Shown here one piece after another: positions 36,135-47,434 of a stretch of DNA of 64,000 nucleotides. Made by a program: the position numbers and the translations under genes. Origin of the DNA: Salvelinus alpinus (Eukaryota; Chordata; Actinopteri; Salmoniformes; Salmonidae); contig NC_092098.1 of NCBI RefSeq assembly GCF_045679555.1, positions 18,365,038 to 18,429,037 of the forward strand, given 5' to 3'. The notes beneath the pieces were generated by a model, which was not told the origin of the DNA, did not search any database, and saw nothing but the letters and a program-made list of their open reading frames with translations. Each line of letters begins with the position of its first letter. Positions within the stretch are counted from its first letter, which is position 1.

Positions 36135-38935
36135 ACTCTATCGCTCTCTCTCTCTTTTGCTCTCTCTCTCTTTCGCTTTCTCTCTCTTTCGCTCTCTCTC
36201 TGACTCTCTGTGTGTGTGTCTGCCTAACTGCGGTCTAGTTGGCACCCGCTTTTCTAAATCCTGTCCAGTTGGAACAGGTTAGCGTGAATACTGCTCTTTT
36301 GGTTTTGGGAGTAGAAGCTGCTAAGAACCCTTTTGAACCTAGACTCCGGTACCGCTTGCAGTCTATGACTAGAGTGGCTGGAGACTTTGGCAATTTTTAG
36401 GGCCTTCCTTTGACACCGCCTGGTATTGAGTTCCTGAATGGCAGGAAGCTTGGCCCAGTGATGTACAGGGCCGTACATACTACCCTCTGTAGTGTCTTGC
36501 GGTCAAAATGATGGTAGTGCGTCAGGATGCTCTCGATGGTGCAGCTGTAGAACTTTTTGAGGATTTTAGGACCTATGCCAAATATTTTCAGTCTCCTGAG
36601 GGGGAATAGGCATTGTCGTGCCCTCTTCACAACTGTCTTGGTGTAGTTGGACTATGATAGTTTGTTGGTGAGGTGGACATCAAGGAACTTGAAGCTCTCA
36701 ACCTGCTTCACTATCGCCCGTCGATCAGAATGGGGTCGTGCTCGGTTCTCTTTTTCCTGGAGTCCACAATCATCTCCTTTGTCTTGGTCATGTTGAGGGA
36801 GAGGTTGCTATTCTGGCACCACACTGCCAGGTCTCTGACCTCGTCCCTATAGGCTGTATCATCGTTGTCGGTGATCAGGCCTACCACTGTTGTGTTGTCG
36901 GCAAACTTAAGGATGGTGTTGGCGACGTGCCTAACCATGCAGTCATGGGTGAACAGGGAGTACAGGAGGGGACTGAACACGCACCCCTGAGGGTCCCCCG
37001 TGTTGAGGATCAGCGCGGCAGATGTGTTGTTGCCTACCCTTACCACCTGGGGGTGGCCCGTCAGGAAGTCCAGGATCCAGTTGCAGAGAGAGGTGTTTAG
37101 TCCCAGGGTACTTAGCTTAGTGATGAGCTTTGTGGGTGCTATGGTGCTGAACGCTGAGCTATAGTCAATGAATAGCATTCTCACATAGGTGTTCCTTTTG
37201 TCCAGGTGGGAAAGGGCAGTGTGGAGTGCAATAGAGATTTGATCATCTGTGGATCTGTTGGGGCAGTATGCAAAAGGAGTGGGTCTAGGGTTTCTGGGAT
37301 AATGGTGTTGATTTGAGCCATGACCAGCCTTTCAATGCACTTCATGGCAACAGACGTGAGTGCTTCGGGTCGGTAGTCATTTAGGCAGGTTACCTTAGTG
37401 TTCTTGGGCACCGGGACTATGGTGGTCAGCTTGAAACATGTTGGTATTACAGACTCGGGTCAGGGACAGGTTGAAAATGTCATTAAAAACACTTGCCAGT
37501 TGGTCAAAGCATGCTCGGAGTACATGTCCATCCGTCTGGCACTGCGGCCTTGTGAATGTTGACCTGTTTAAAGGTCTTGCTCACATCGGCTACGGAGAGC
37601 GGGACCTCACAGTCGTCCAGGAACAGATGATGTTCTCATGCATGCTTTAGTGTTGTTTGCCTCGAAGGGAGCATAGAATGAATTTAGCTCGTCTGGTAGG
37701 CTTGAGTCACTGGGCAGCTCGTGGCTGTCCTTCATCTGTAGCCCCCATACTGCAGAACGAGCAATGTCGAAGTGTATCACGAGTGGGGTAAATTTCTCAA
37801 AACCAAGTGAAATTGCAAAAAAGTGTCTGTAGTATGACATTTAGATTTAAAAAACATATAAATTGGTTAGAATCCCGCTCCTTGAAAGCGGTAGCTCTAC
37901 TCTTTAGCTCAGTGTGGATGTTGCCTGTAATCCATGGCTTCTGATAGGGGTATGTACATACGGTCACTGTGGGGACGACGTCATCGATGCACTTATTGAT
38001 GAAGCCTGTGACTGTGGTGTACTTATCAATGTCATCGGGAAAATTTCAGTCTGTGTATTTCAGTCTGTGCTAGCAAAACAGTTCTGTAGCTTAGCATCTG
38101 CGTCATCTGACCACTTCCGTATTGAGTGAGTGACTGGTACTTCCTGCTTTAGTTTTTGCTTGTAAGCAGGAATCAGGAGGATAGAGTTATGGTCAGATTT
38201 GCCAAATGGAGGGCGAGGGAGAGCTTTGTACACATCTGGGTTTGTGGAGTAAAGGTGGTCTAGAGTTTTTTTTCTTCTGGTTGCACATATAACATGCTGG
38301 TAGAAATGAGGTAAAACGGATTTGAGTTTCCCTGCATTAAAGTCCCTGGCCACTAGGAGCACTGCCTCTGGATGAGCATTTTCTTGTTTGCTTATGGCGG
38401 TATACAACTCATTGAGTGTGTGCGGTCTTAGTGCCAGCAATGGTTTCTGGTGGAATGTAGACAGCTACAAATATTATAGATGAAAACTCTCTTGGTAATT
38501 CGTGTGGTCTACAGCTTATCATGAGATACTCTACCTCAGGTGAGCAAAACCTTGAGACGTCCTTAATATTAGATTTCGTCCACCAGCTGTTATTTACAAA
38601 TAGACACAGACCGCCACCCCTTGTCTTAGCGGAGGCAGTTGTATGTTATCCATGTTGTCGTTCAACCACGACTCCGTGAAACATAAGATATTACAGTTTT
38701 TAATGTCCCGTTGGTAGGATAGTCTTGATCAGAGCTCCTCCATTTTATTATCCAATGATTGCACGTTTGCTAATATGAATGATGGTAGAGGCGGATTACA
38801 CACTCGCTGAAGATGTACAAGCTCACCACAATCCATAGACATCATTCTCTTTATAGAGTCATTTGTGAGTACACATTGATTATCATGATATGAACATTTA
38901 CATGTTGTCATTTAGTCAGCATTTTTACTTTTACT
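35515..38935 (-). mobile_element. L2/CR1-like LINE, near full-length ORF2 relic
   Basis: Read on the minus strand from 38935. The endonuclease N-terminus lies at 38729-38911 (SFILANVQSLDNKMEEL). The endonuclease C-terminus lies at 38060-38440 (HPEAVLLVARDFNAGKL, RPPFGKSDHNSILL). The RT start lies at 37181-37411 ([18 protein letters not shown]) and the RT core at 36711-37184 ([34 protein letters not shown]). The catalytic box reads FADN where active copies have FADD, so a metal-binding Asp is lost. The C-terminal tail lies at 36397-36630 (RARQCLFPLRRLK). The 3' UTR at 35515-35960 ends with the GTGAAATGCTTACTTACAAG signature. It is frameshifted in several places and interrupted by a CT-repeat segment at about 35968-36305. 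It is the longest LINE copy in the window. Confidence 0.9.
36076..36206. repeat. (CT)n microsatellite with interruptions
   Basis: About 130 bp of TC dinucleotides, pure for the first 55 bp and then broken by TTTCGC and TTTCAC units, followed by GTGTGTGT. It lies in a 340-bp insertion in the LINE 3' UTR, flanked by a long direct duplication (see findings). Confidence 0.95.
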
Positions 38936-39297
38936 AGAATTAGAATATCGTTATTTATGATTGGATTAGCCATCCATTCAAATGAACGGTGTTTAGCGAG
39001 GAAATTGGGTTTCCAAATAAAATAATGCAGTTGTGCTAGCTTGTATGATTATGAGTGTGCATGAATACAAATGTGTTTTTACTTACCTCTGGTTGATTTT
39101 CATTCAATATACTTCTCTCTGAGTTGTCTGCTTGTCTTAATTGTGAAATGTTTCCACTTTAAAAAAAAAGTAGATTACTTTATTATATTGCACTGCAATA
39201 AACTTGAAAGTATTTGGTATTTACCTAGTAAAAGAAACAGCTTCATTTTACACCCATCATACCGTACCTACCCTGTAAGTGTAAAGGTGGCATCATG
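38936..39297. other. Intergenic, no feature seen
   Basis: No gene or clear repeat between the LINE 5' end and the Tc1 composite. Confidence 0.35.
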
Positions 39298-41047
39298 TAC
39301 ACTGAAACACAACACAACATGCAATAATTTCTAAGATTTTGCTGAGTTACAGTTCATATAAGGAAATCAGTCTATCAAAATAAATAAATTTCTATCGATT
39401 TCACATGACTGGGAATACAGATATGTATCTGTTGGTCACCGATACCTTTTAAAAAAAGGTAGGGGTGTGGATCGAAAACCAGTCCACCATTTGACCACCA
39501 TTTGCCTCATGCAGAGAGACACATCCCCTTCGCATAAAGTTAATCAGGCTGTTGATTGTGGCCTGTGGAAATGTGTCCCACTCCTCTTCAATGGCTGTGG
39601 GAAGTTGCTGGATATTGGCGGGAACTGGAACACTTTCGTACACGTCGATTCAGAGCATCCCAAACATGCTCAATGGATGACATGTCTGGTGAGTATCCAG
39701 GCCATGGAAGAACTGGGACATTTTCAGGAATTGTGTACAGATCCTTGCGACATGGGGCTGTGCATTATCATGCTGAAACACGAGGTGATGGTGAATGGCA
39801 TGACAAAGGGCCTCTGGATCTCGTCACAGTATCTCTGTCATTGAAATTGCCATCGATAAAATTCAATTGTAATTGTTGACCTTACCTTCTGCCTACCAAT
39901 ACCATAACCCACCTCCACCATGGGGCACTCTGTTCACAATGTTGACATCAGCAAACTGCCATCTGCCCAGTACAGTTGAAACCACGATTAATCTGTGAAA
40001 ATCACACTTCTCCAGCTTGCAAGTAGCCATCGAAGGTGAACATTTGCCCACTGAAGTCGGTTGCGATGCCGATCTGCCGTCAGGTCAAGACCCTGGTGAG
40101 AATGACAAGCACGCAGATGCGCTTCCCTGAGACGGTTTCTGACAGTTTATGCAGAAATTCTTCAGTTGAGCAAACCCACTGTTTTATCAGCTGTCTGACA
40201 CTACCGGCAACAGCGTCGCCTATGGGCACAAACCCACCATCGCTGGACCAGACAGGACTGGCAAAAAGTGCTCTTCACTGACGAGTCGCGGTTTTGTCTC
40301 ACCAGGGGTGATGGTCAGATTTGTGTTCATCATTGAAGGAATGAGCGTTACACCGAGGCCTGTACTCTGGAGTGGGATTGATTTAGAGGTGGAGGGTACG
40401 TCATGGTCTGGGGCGGTGTGTCACAGCATCATTGGACTGAGCGTGTTGTCATTGCAGGCAATCTCAACGCTGTGCGTTACAGGAAAGACATCCTCCTCCC
40501 TCATGTGGTACCCTTCCTGCAGGCTCATCCTGACATGACCCTCCAGCATGACAATGCCACCAGCCATACTGCTCGTTCTGTGCGTGATTTCCTGCAAGAC
40601 AGGAATGTCAGTGTTCTGCCATGGCCAGCGAAGAGACCGGATCTCAGCACGTCTGGGACCTGTTGGATCGGAGGGTGAGGGCTAGGGCCATTCCCCCCAG
40701 AAATGTCCGGGAACTTGCAGATGCCTTGGTGGAAGAGTGGGGTAACATCTCACAGCGAGAACTGGCAAATCTGGTGCAGTCCATGAGGAGGAGATGCAGT
40801 GCAGTACTTAATGCTGCTGGTGGCCACACCAGATACTGACTGCTATGTTTGGTTTTGACCCCCCCCCCCCCCCCCCCCCCTTTGTTCAGGGACACATTAT
40901 TCAATTTCTGTTAGTCACATGTCTGTGGAACTTGTTCAGTTTATGTCGCAGTTGTTGAATCTTCTTCATACAAATATTTACATGTTAAGTTTGCTGAATA
41001 TGAATGCAGTTGACAGTGAGAGGAAGTTTCTTTTTTTGCTGAGTTTA
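39298..41047. mobile_element. Chimeric inverted composite of two different Tc1 families
   Basis: The left part (39298 to about 40198) is the minus-oriented 3' half of one family. It has end CACTGAAACACAACACAACA, a remnant at 39449-39643 (ANIQQLPTAIEEEWDTFPQ) and a CAGGTCAAGACCCTGGTGAG block. The right part (about 40199-41047) is the plus-oriented 3' half of another family. Its frame at 40403-40678 gives MVWGGVSQHHWTERVVI and LQHDNATSHTARSVRDFL (second catalytic Asp). After a frame change, the C-terminus at 40621-40839 follows (EEWGNISQRELANLVQSM). It ends in GAAGTTTCTTTTTTTGCTGAG. The two terminal repeats do not match, and both helix-turn-helix halves are absent. A 22-base C run lies at 40859-40880. 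Confidence 0.82.
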
Positions 41048-41449
41048 TATATAATTTTTTTTTTTTTTTTTACAAGTTCATTACCCCTACCTACAGGATG
41101 CAAATAAGGGTCATGGTGAAGAAATTAAATTAAGTAGTGTTTTGGTGATTTAAAAAAATCAGCATATGATACTAATATAAGGACTGAATGCATGTCTAAT
41201 TTACACATCTCCATCTGGCTTTTGGGGGTCATCTATTTTTTTTTTTTTTACAGAGCTACATCTATGGGTTTTTATGTTTTTCTGTCATGCGTAATGTGAA
41301 ATAACCTATATCATAGGCTATGTATTGGATAACTGTGCAATAATTTGGGCTTTTTTGAGCATGGGCTCTGGTAGCGTCAGACTTTAATTTTAATGCCGAT
41401 CAAAGCTCTAATCAAATCCAGACATATGATTTAAGCAATAAGGCCAGAG

Positions 41450-41705
41450 GAGGTGTGTTATATGGCCAATAAACCACGGCTAAGGTCTGTACTTATGCAC
41501 GACGCAAAGCGGAGTTCATGGATACAGCCATTAGCCGTGATATATTGGCCATATTTCACAAACCTCAGAGGAGCCTTATTGCTATTATAATCTAGTTCCC
41601 AAGGTAGTTAGAGCAGTAAAACTACATGTTTTGTCATACCCGTGGTATACGGTCTGATATATATGGCTTTCAGCCAATCAGAATTCAGGGCTCAAACCAC
41701 CCAGT
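41450..41705. repeat. Palindrome-bearing MITE-like repeat
   Basis: TATATGGCCAATAAACCACG and GCTAAGG (41459-41485) pair with CCATTAGCCGTGATATATTG plus GCCATA (about 41526-41551), enclosing a loop of about 40 bp with GCACGACGCAAAGCGGAGTT. The following tract to about 41705 (GTCATACCCGTGGTATACGG) also contains a short palindrome. There is no coding potential. It is probably a non-autonomous element; the family is not identified. Confidence 0.6.
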
Positions 41706-42716
41706 TTATAAAATGCTTTATATGCTTTAGAATGACACTTCCAGTTTGGGTGGGAAATACTGGGTTACCCGGGAGAAAAGTGATTATTCTCGGGATGGAA
41801 CATTTGTAAAAACCGAGAAAATATTTAACCCTAGTCTGTAGCTTATTCTTTAGATGTTTGGGGCTTCTAGTGAACCATGGTAAACCATGATAATCAAAGT
41901 GACACTGAACTAGCACACTTGCCAGAGTCTTTAGGGTGTCTATAGGTCTCCATCCAATTGGCGTCCGATTTTCAAGCAAATATTCTTGAATCTGCATAAA
42001 ACAATATGCACATTTCAAGGCTTCCTTTAGAAAAAATGTTGGTGCAGGACAACATGACCGGGAAGATTTTAATAAAGCAGGAATATTGGCAAAATTAGCC
42101 ACATTTATTTGTCCTTAAAAACAGCCAATAACAAACTACAAAAATACTATTCTTTGTGTTTTGATGTGTAGCATATGCAAAACTTTATAGTCTTTTTATT
42201 TTATTGGTTTTTAGGCTACTTTCCTAAAACAATAATTGTCTACCTTACGGTTCAGCTGTCTGAGATTTGAGCACTAAATGCATCAGGGAAAATCATGCAT
42301 AGGCCTATAGGCTTAGGTGTCTACTGTATGATTTTAATATTTAAAAAAGGATATAGCTTATACGAAAGGAGAGAAGCTTAGGCCTAGCCCCAGAGAGGTA
42401 GAGAGAGTGAGATATGCTGGCAGCATGCTACGACACAACATGCATTTCTTTGTCAGATGGCTATTGCGTCTGCTACACAAATATAGATGTACTGGAGGCC
42501 AACTCGTACATTTTCGGTCAGAATATTTGTGTCAAGATTAGCTTTATATTGTTAGATTTTAGGAGTAACTCTGTTATTCCTGAAACATTCTTCCTCACCT
42601 CAAGTTCAACTGTCGAAGTCACTTGGAGCACCTGTGCACACTACCTTCATATCATCGGCTTGCAGTAGCTAAGGCTTAACAATAGCCACACCAAACCTTC
42701 TAAACGTTATTAGGGT
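41706..42716. other. Intergenic, no feature seen
   Basis: The short frames at 41692-42102 and 42414-42668 have no recognisable protein features. Confidence 0.35.
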
Positions 42717-42835
42717 AATTTACATTTACATTTACATTTAAGTCATTTAGCAGACGCTCTTATCCAGAGCGACTTACAAGTTGGTGCATTCACCTTATGA
42801 TGTCCAGTGGAACAACCACTTTACAATAGTAATAT
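42717..42835 (-). repeat. SINE 3'-tail repeat (GCTCTGGATAAGAGCGTCTG type)
   Basis: On the minus strand it reads TAAGTCGCTCTGGATAAGAG, CGTCTGCTAAATGACTTAAA and then (TGTAAA)n. The same tail appears in plus orientation at 57509-57570. This matches the tail of widespread fish SINE families, judging by resemblance. The head of the element is not present. Confidence 0.7.
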
Positions 42836-42903
42836 CAAAAGTATGTCAAACCATTGTTTATAGGGAAAATATGAGGAGGCAAACACAGTATTACAGTTGG
42901 AAC

Positions 42904-43201
42904 TGTCACGCCTGCTCCTGCTCCCCCTCTCTGGCGCTCGAGGGTGCCATCCTGCCCATCATTACACACACTTGTCACCGTCGTTACGCGCATCAGCGCT
43001 TCATTGGACTCACCTGGACTCCATCACTTAATTAATTCCCTCCTCTTTATCTGTCCATTCCTCAGTTTGATCTCGGTGTTAGCATTTAATGTCGTTTTGT
43101 TCCCCCTGTCCAGACGCTGTCCTTGTTTTGTTTCATGTCGGTTATTTATTAAATATTCACTCCCTGTACTTCTTTCTCATCTCCCAGCGTCTGTCCTCAC
43201 A
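42904..43201 (+). mobile_element. Solo LTR with 5-bp target duplication
   Basis: The 298-bp unit begins TGTCACGCCTGCTCCTGC and ends GCGTCTGTCCTCACA. It is flanked by GGAAC on both sides (42899-42903 and 43202-43206). TG...CA ends, a 5-bp duplication and no internal sequence indicate a solo LTR formed by recombination. The TTATTTATTAAATATTCACT stretch near 43145 may hold the poly(A) region. Confidence 0.82.
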
Positions 43202-43206
43202 GGAAC

Positions 43207-44143
43207 TTAATTTGGCCAAAGAAAATGGCTCAACAGAATGAAACAAAGCAGTTATGAACTGGTTTAAACCTTCACAAAAGTTTTGTACAGGCTATATTGC
43301 AGCAATTACCAGCAAAGGCAAGTGCCTACCATACCCAACAAATGACAGAAATAGGCTAATGTTGTTTATTTTTCGACAGACCTACTTGTCACCTACAGTA
43401 TCTTAAACTAAATAAGGTAGCCTGCATTCTTCTCATTTTAGTCCACTACAATATGAAAACTTATATTAAATTCCCCTTGCAGGCTTTTCACTATAGGCAT
43501 ACTCTTTTTCTCGAACTTTTGTTTTTCTTTAATGAAAAATGCCTCCATCATCGCAATCAACGGTAACCTTGGCCAAGGCTCCTCTGTTGCTCTTTTAAGC
43601 AGGCACACTTGCATGCAAGGCACACCTGTATGCAAGACTTGAGAGAATGGTTCTGAAGTGAAGATTTGGGGTGTGGGCTATGATAGACAGCCTTTCCTGG
43701 ACAATTTGGCCCTCTATAATTTAATTTCACTGCCTTAAATAAAATTATCAGCCAAATACCCGGCAATTACCAGCTAGGGGAAACAATGGCACGTTTTCCC
43801 ATCAGAGTCATTTACATCAAATTGACTTGTAGCAGATAAAAGTCTGTGCGTAAATACATAGTTTTATGTGTACTAACTTCAGGTCATTCCCATGTAACGA
43901 ATAAAATAAATAAATTAAATGGGTTTCCATCACATTTTCAACTCTAGGCCTACTGATGGTTTTGTCACATTTGTTTTTGCATAGGTATAGCGAATATGCC
44001 CACTCTGGTATTGCCACGTGCTCTCTAGCCAACATCTTGCAGATACTACATGACAAGATTATTATGGACAAAACTGCAAGAGTATTTTTATTTGTCAAAA
44101 GGCAGCCCAGCACCGATCATCATGTCACCAGAATTAGACACTC
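43207..44143. other. Intergenic, no feature seen
   Basis: No gene, RNA or clear mobile element. The open frames on the minus strand here have no recognisable features. Confidence 0.35.
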
Positions 44144-44783
44144 GATATTGTTTGAAAGGAGCATCAACCTCATCACTGTGCACAACTTATTTCATCTGTA
44201 GCTGAATGATATTGTTTGAAAGGAGCATCAACCTCATCACTGTGCACAACTTATTTCATCTGTAGCTGAATGATATTGTTTGAAAGGAGCATCAACCTCA
44301 TCACTGTGCACAACTTATTTCATCTGTAGCTGAATGATATTGTTCGAAAGGAGCATCAACCTCATCACTGTGCACAACTTATTTCATCTGTAGCTGAATG
44401 ATATTGTTTGAAAGGAGCATCAACCTCATCACTGTGCACAACTTATTTCATCTGTAGCTGAATGATATTGTTTGAAAGGAGCATCAACCTCATCACTGTG
44501 CACAACTTATTTCATCTGTAGCTGAATGATATTGTTTGAAAGGAGCATCAACCTCATCACTGTGCACAACTTATTTCATCTGTAGCTGAATGATATTGTT
44601 TGAAAGGAGCATCAACCTCATCACTGTGCACAACTTATTTCATCTGTAGCTGAATGATATTGTTTGAAAGGAGCATCAACCTCATCACTGTACACAACTT
44701 ATTTCATCTGTAGCTGAATGATATTGTTTGAAAGGAGCATCAACCTCATCACTGTGCACAACTTATTTCATCTGTAGCTGAAT
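44144..44783. repeat. Tandem array, 10 copies of a 64-bp unit
   Basis: The unit starts GATATTGTTTGAAAGGAGCA and ends CATCTGTAGCTGAAT. Ten copies start at 44144, 44208 and every 64 bp to 44720. Only two substitutions are evident: TTC for TTT in copy 4, and TAC for TGC in copy 9. With 64 not a multiple of 3 the array cannot encode a repeated protein. Confidence 0.97.
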
Positions 44784-47219
44784 GAACTGCATGCTTTCCC
44801 ATGATGTGGTGACATTTTTTATCAGACATGTCGGCTACTTTACTCGCATAAAAACGTTGGAGGGGAAACCTGGTTAATGTCAAGACAATTTGAGGATGCT
44901 GGAATTATATTTTTGGATGAATATTGAGCATTACTACAGGAGACTTTTGAAGTAGACCAGTGCTTGACTTGGGCAGGAGCTCACTGGAGCTGAGTACCTG
45001 CACCTCAAATCTTCTACTGCTTGAGCTCTTGTTCCTCTTATAGAATATTAGCTCAAAGGTATTGTGGAGCTCCTGTTCCTAAATATAAACAGTACTGGCA
45101 CCCAAAATGAGTACCAAAACCTATTTTCGGTCCAGGTAAAGCACTGAAGTAGCCTAATCAGATTAAAACATTGTGACTGTGTTTATGCCACATATAAAAA
45201 GTAATTAATTAGATAAATTATAAATATTTAGGCTATATTGAAGCGTTCGATTCTAGGTGCCCAAGGAATAGCCGTTAGGATTGGAGAGGAGGCAGAGCAT
45301 GTGTTAATCTTTCCTGCATAACTGGGCCTGTCAGGAGCATATGTGGCCACATTATTATACCACGACTTGGGAGAATGATGATCTGCAACAGACAGCGCAT
45401 TTGGTATCAGAGGCTTGGTATCAGAGGCTACTGTGCCTTCCTAGGTCTTATAAACTGTCGAGAGTAGACCCACAACTGATCCAAATCGATGAAACATTCA
45501 AATCACTGGGCTTTCGCCTCTGTTTTCACAGCAGCCTAGAGTAGAATGTTGTACTCACTTGAAAACAATAATGCAATTATTCATTGCATTGTGGTGTTGT
45601 AGACTAGTCTATGTAGGATACTTGTATTGTCTCTAAACAACTGTTCTTACATAAGAGCAATGATGCTCCTGTCCTCTCTAATGCCTATCAGCAATTCCTA
45701 TTTGTTCTTGTCAATTCATATAAAAAATGTACGCAGCTTTGAATGTTTTTGTGTAGTAGTTTGACAACCCTCCCCTATTTTGGACCCCACCCCCCACCCC
45801 CTCCCATTTACTCTCTGACCACATCTCTATGGGGACAGTCCAGTTTCCTAACAAATATGTGTGACTGAGGTCTGTGCTCATTAGGCTGCCAGTAGCATGC
45901 TGGATAATATATTATGTTTACTTTTAATTCTGTTTTTAAAGGGGAACCCTCTGGAGGCAACAACCGTCTTCCTGTTGTACCACACAGCTGAAGAGTGAAT
46001 GGCTAAGATGTACAATCAAGAAGCAGCTGGCCAGACATTGGTTTGACATATCTGTAATTCTATCATTGCAGCACCAGAGCCACAAGTTCTGTTGCTAATC
46101 AAGCTATTTCTATTTATACTTAGTACACACTTAGACCATTAGTACATTCGTTTTTACCAATTTAGAATAGGGAACAAAATGCCCAGATTTACACTAGGGC
46201 TGTTCCACGAATAGAGTGTATTTTGTGTCCCTTTAAAATGTTAAGATGAAATTGTGTTACTAAATATCAAATTTTAAAAGCCTATTATATTGAAAGGAAG
46301 TACCCTTTAATATAGACCACATGGAAAAGTCAATACATCTGATGGTTAATATGAATTAAGACTCGATAAAGTGTTAGGGAGTGTTTTCCGACTTGTAGGA
46401 AGATTTTAAACATTAACCCAACAACTTCCTCAAGTTTTCACCATCATTGTAAAGCCCTAGTTACTTTGTTGCTTCGCAAAGTCATTTCTGAGGATTAGTG
46501 ATTCATTTACATTTGTCTACCCTGTTACATGAACTGAAGTCTCGTTTTAATATGGTGAAACTATTCCTTTTTAAATAATTTTTTCAAAAGGAACATTCAA
46601 CATCTAATAGTCAAATTATAGGGTAAAAGCAGGTGAGCTACTTCTAATATTTTTGGCCATTGTCTGGTGTTTTGTGGTGGAAAACTAAACGGGTCAAGCA
46701 TAACACGTCAATCCTGTTACCAATAGATAGATAGGTCAGAAATGTTTTAGCAATTAAAACATTTTGTGAAGCTTGCATTCAATCGCCCCTCACTGTTATA
46801 CTCAACAAGCTTCCATTTAACCTTTTGAAATAGGAAAAGGTATTTTTTTGTGAAGTTCAATGTGCTCTTCATGACAAAATGTAAAAATTAAGTGAAATAA
46901 ATATACATTTATTTTTAACGAAATTACACATAAAGCATTATATTTGTGGAATGGCCCACTAGCTACCTACTTGACACTATTTTGACACCCACATTCACTT
47001 AAATTGTACTTTTCATTTTGACTTACTAATGAACACCTTTTATTTTCCTAAATATTCAGTCACTCTAACACCTAAATGGATGCCTTTTTCTGGAGGGAAC
47101 TGTTATTTATTGCTCTTAACTGGAGACAAAGGTGTTCATCCATTTCTTGATTCACTTATAATAGGCTACTTTACCACAAATACTCACCCTTAAGTACCCA
47201 GATGAAACAGACCATTGAA
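44784..47219. other. Intergenic, no firm feature
   Basis: No gene is seen. A block at about 44965-45140 with repeated GGAGCTC and TTGTTCC words looks like a dispersed repeat of unknown class. The rest is AT-rich unique-looking sequence. Confidence 0.35.
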
Positions 47220-47434
47220 GTTAAGTTAATATCAAATAAAATGTTATTTGTCACATGCTTCATAAATAACAGGTGTAGACTAACAATGAAATGCTTACTT
47301 TATGGTCATTTTCCAACAATGCAGAGTTAAAGATAAAGATTTTAAAAAACTAGAAATAGTTACACGAGGAATAAATACGCAGTGAATAACGGACAACAAT
47401 AAAGAGTAAAGATAACATGGTTAATTGAGGAAGC
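47220..47434 (-). mobile_element. LINE 3' tail, part 1
   Basis: TATCAAATAAAATGTTATTTGTCACATGC followed by AATGAAATGCTTACTT is the reversed LINE 3' end. It is interrupted at 47434 by the Tc1 at 47437 and appears to continue after it at 50436-50545 (AATGGTAAAGTGACTAG ... TAGTTAGTAGCACCGTA). Confidence 0.65.

Noticed and set aside
35910..36203. Open frame with a long Ser-Leu repeat
   Set aside because: This is a translation of the CT microsatellite and adjoining LINE 3' UTR.
36738..37100. 120-codon plus-strand open frame
   Set aside because: It is antisense to the LINE reverse transcriptase, which carries clear RT motifs on the minus strand.
40859..40880. 22-base C run as a functional quadruplex or i-motif site
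   Set aside because: A pure homopolymer in the 3' part of a dead Tc1 is best explained by slippage, and its length may be a sequencing artefact. The G run near 7760 is treated the same way.
44144..44783. CRISPR-like array (regular repeats)
   Set aside because: The units are contiguous 64-bp copies with no variable spacers, and the genome is a vertebrate one. It is an ordinary tandem array. The same applies to the 38-bp array at 50552.
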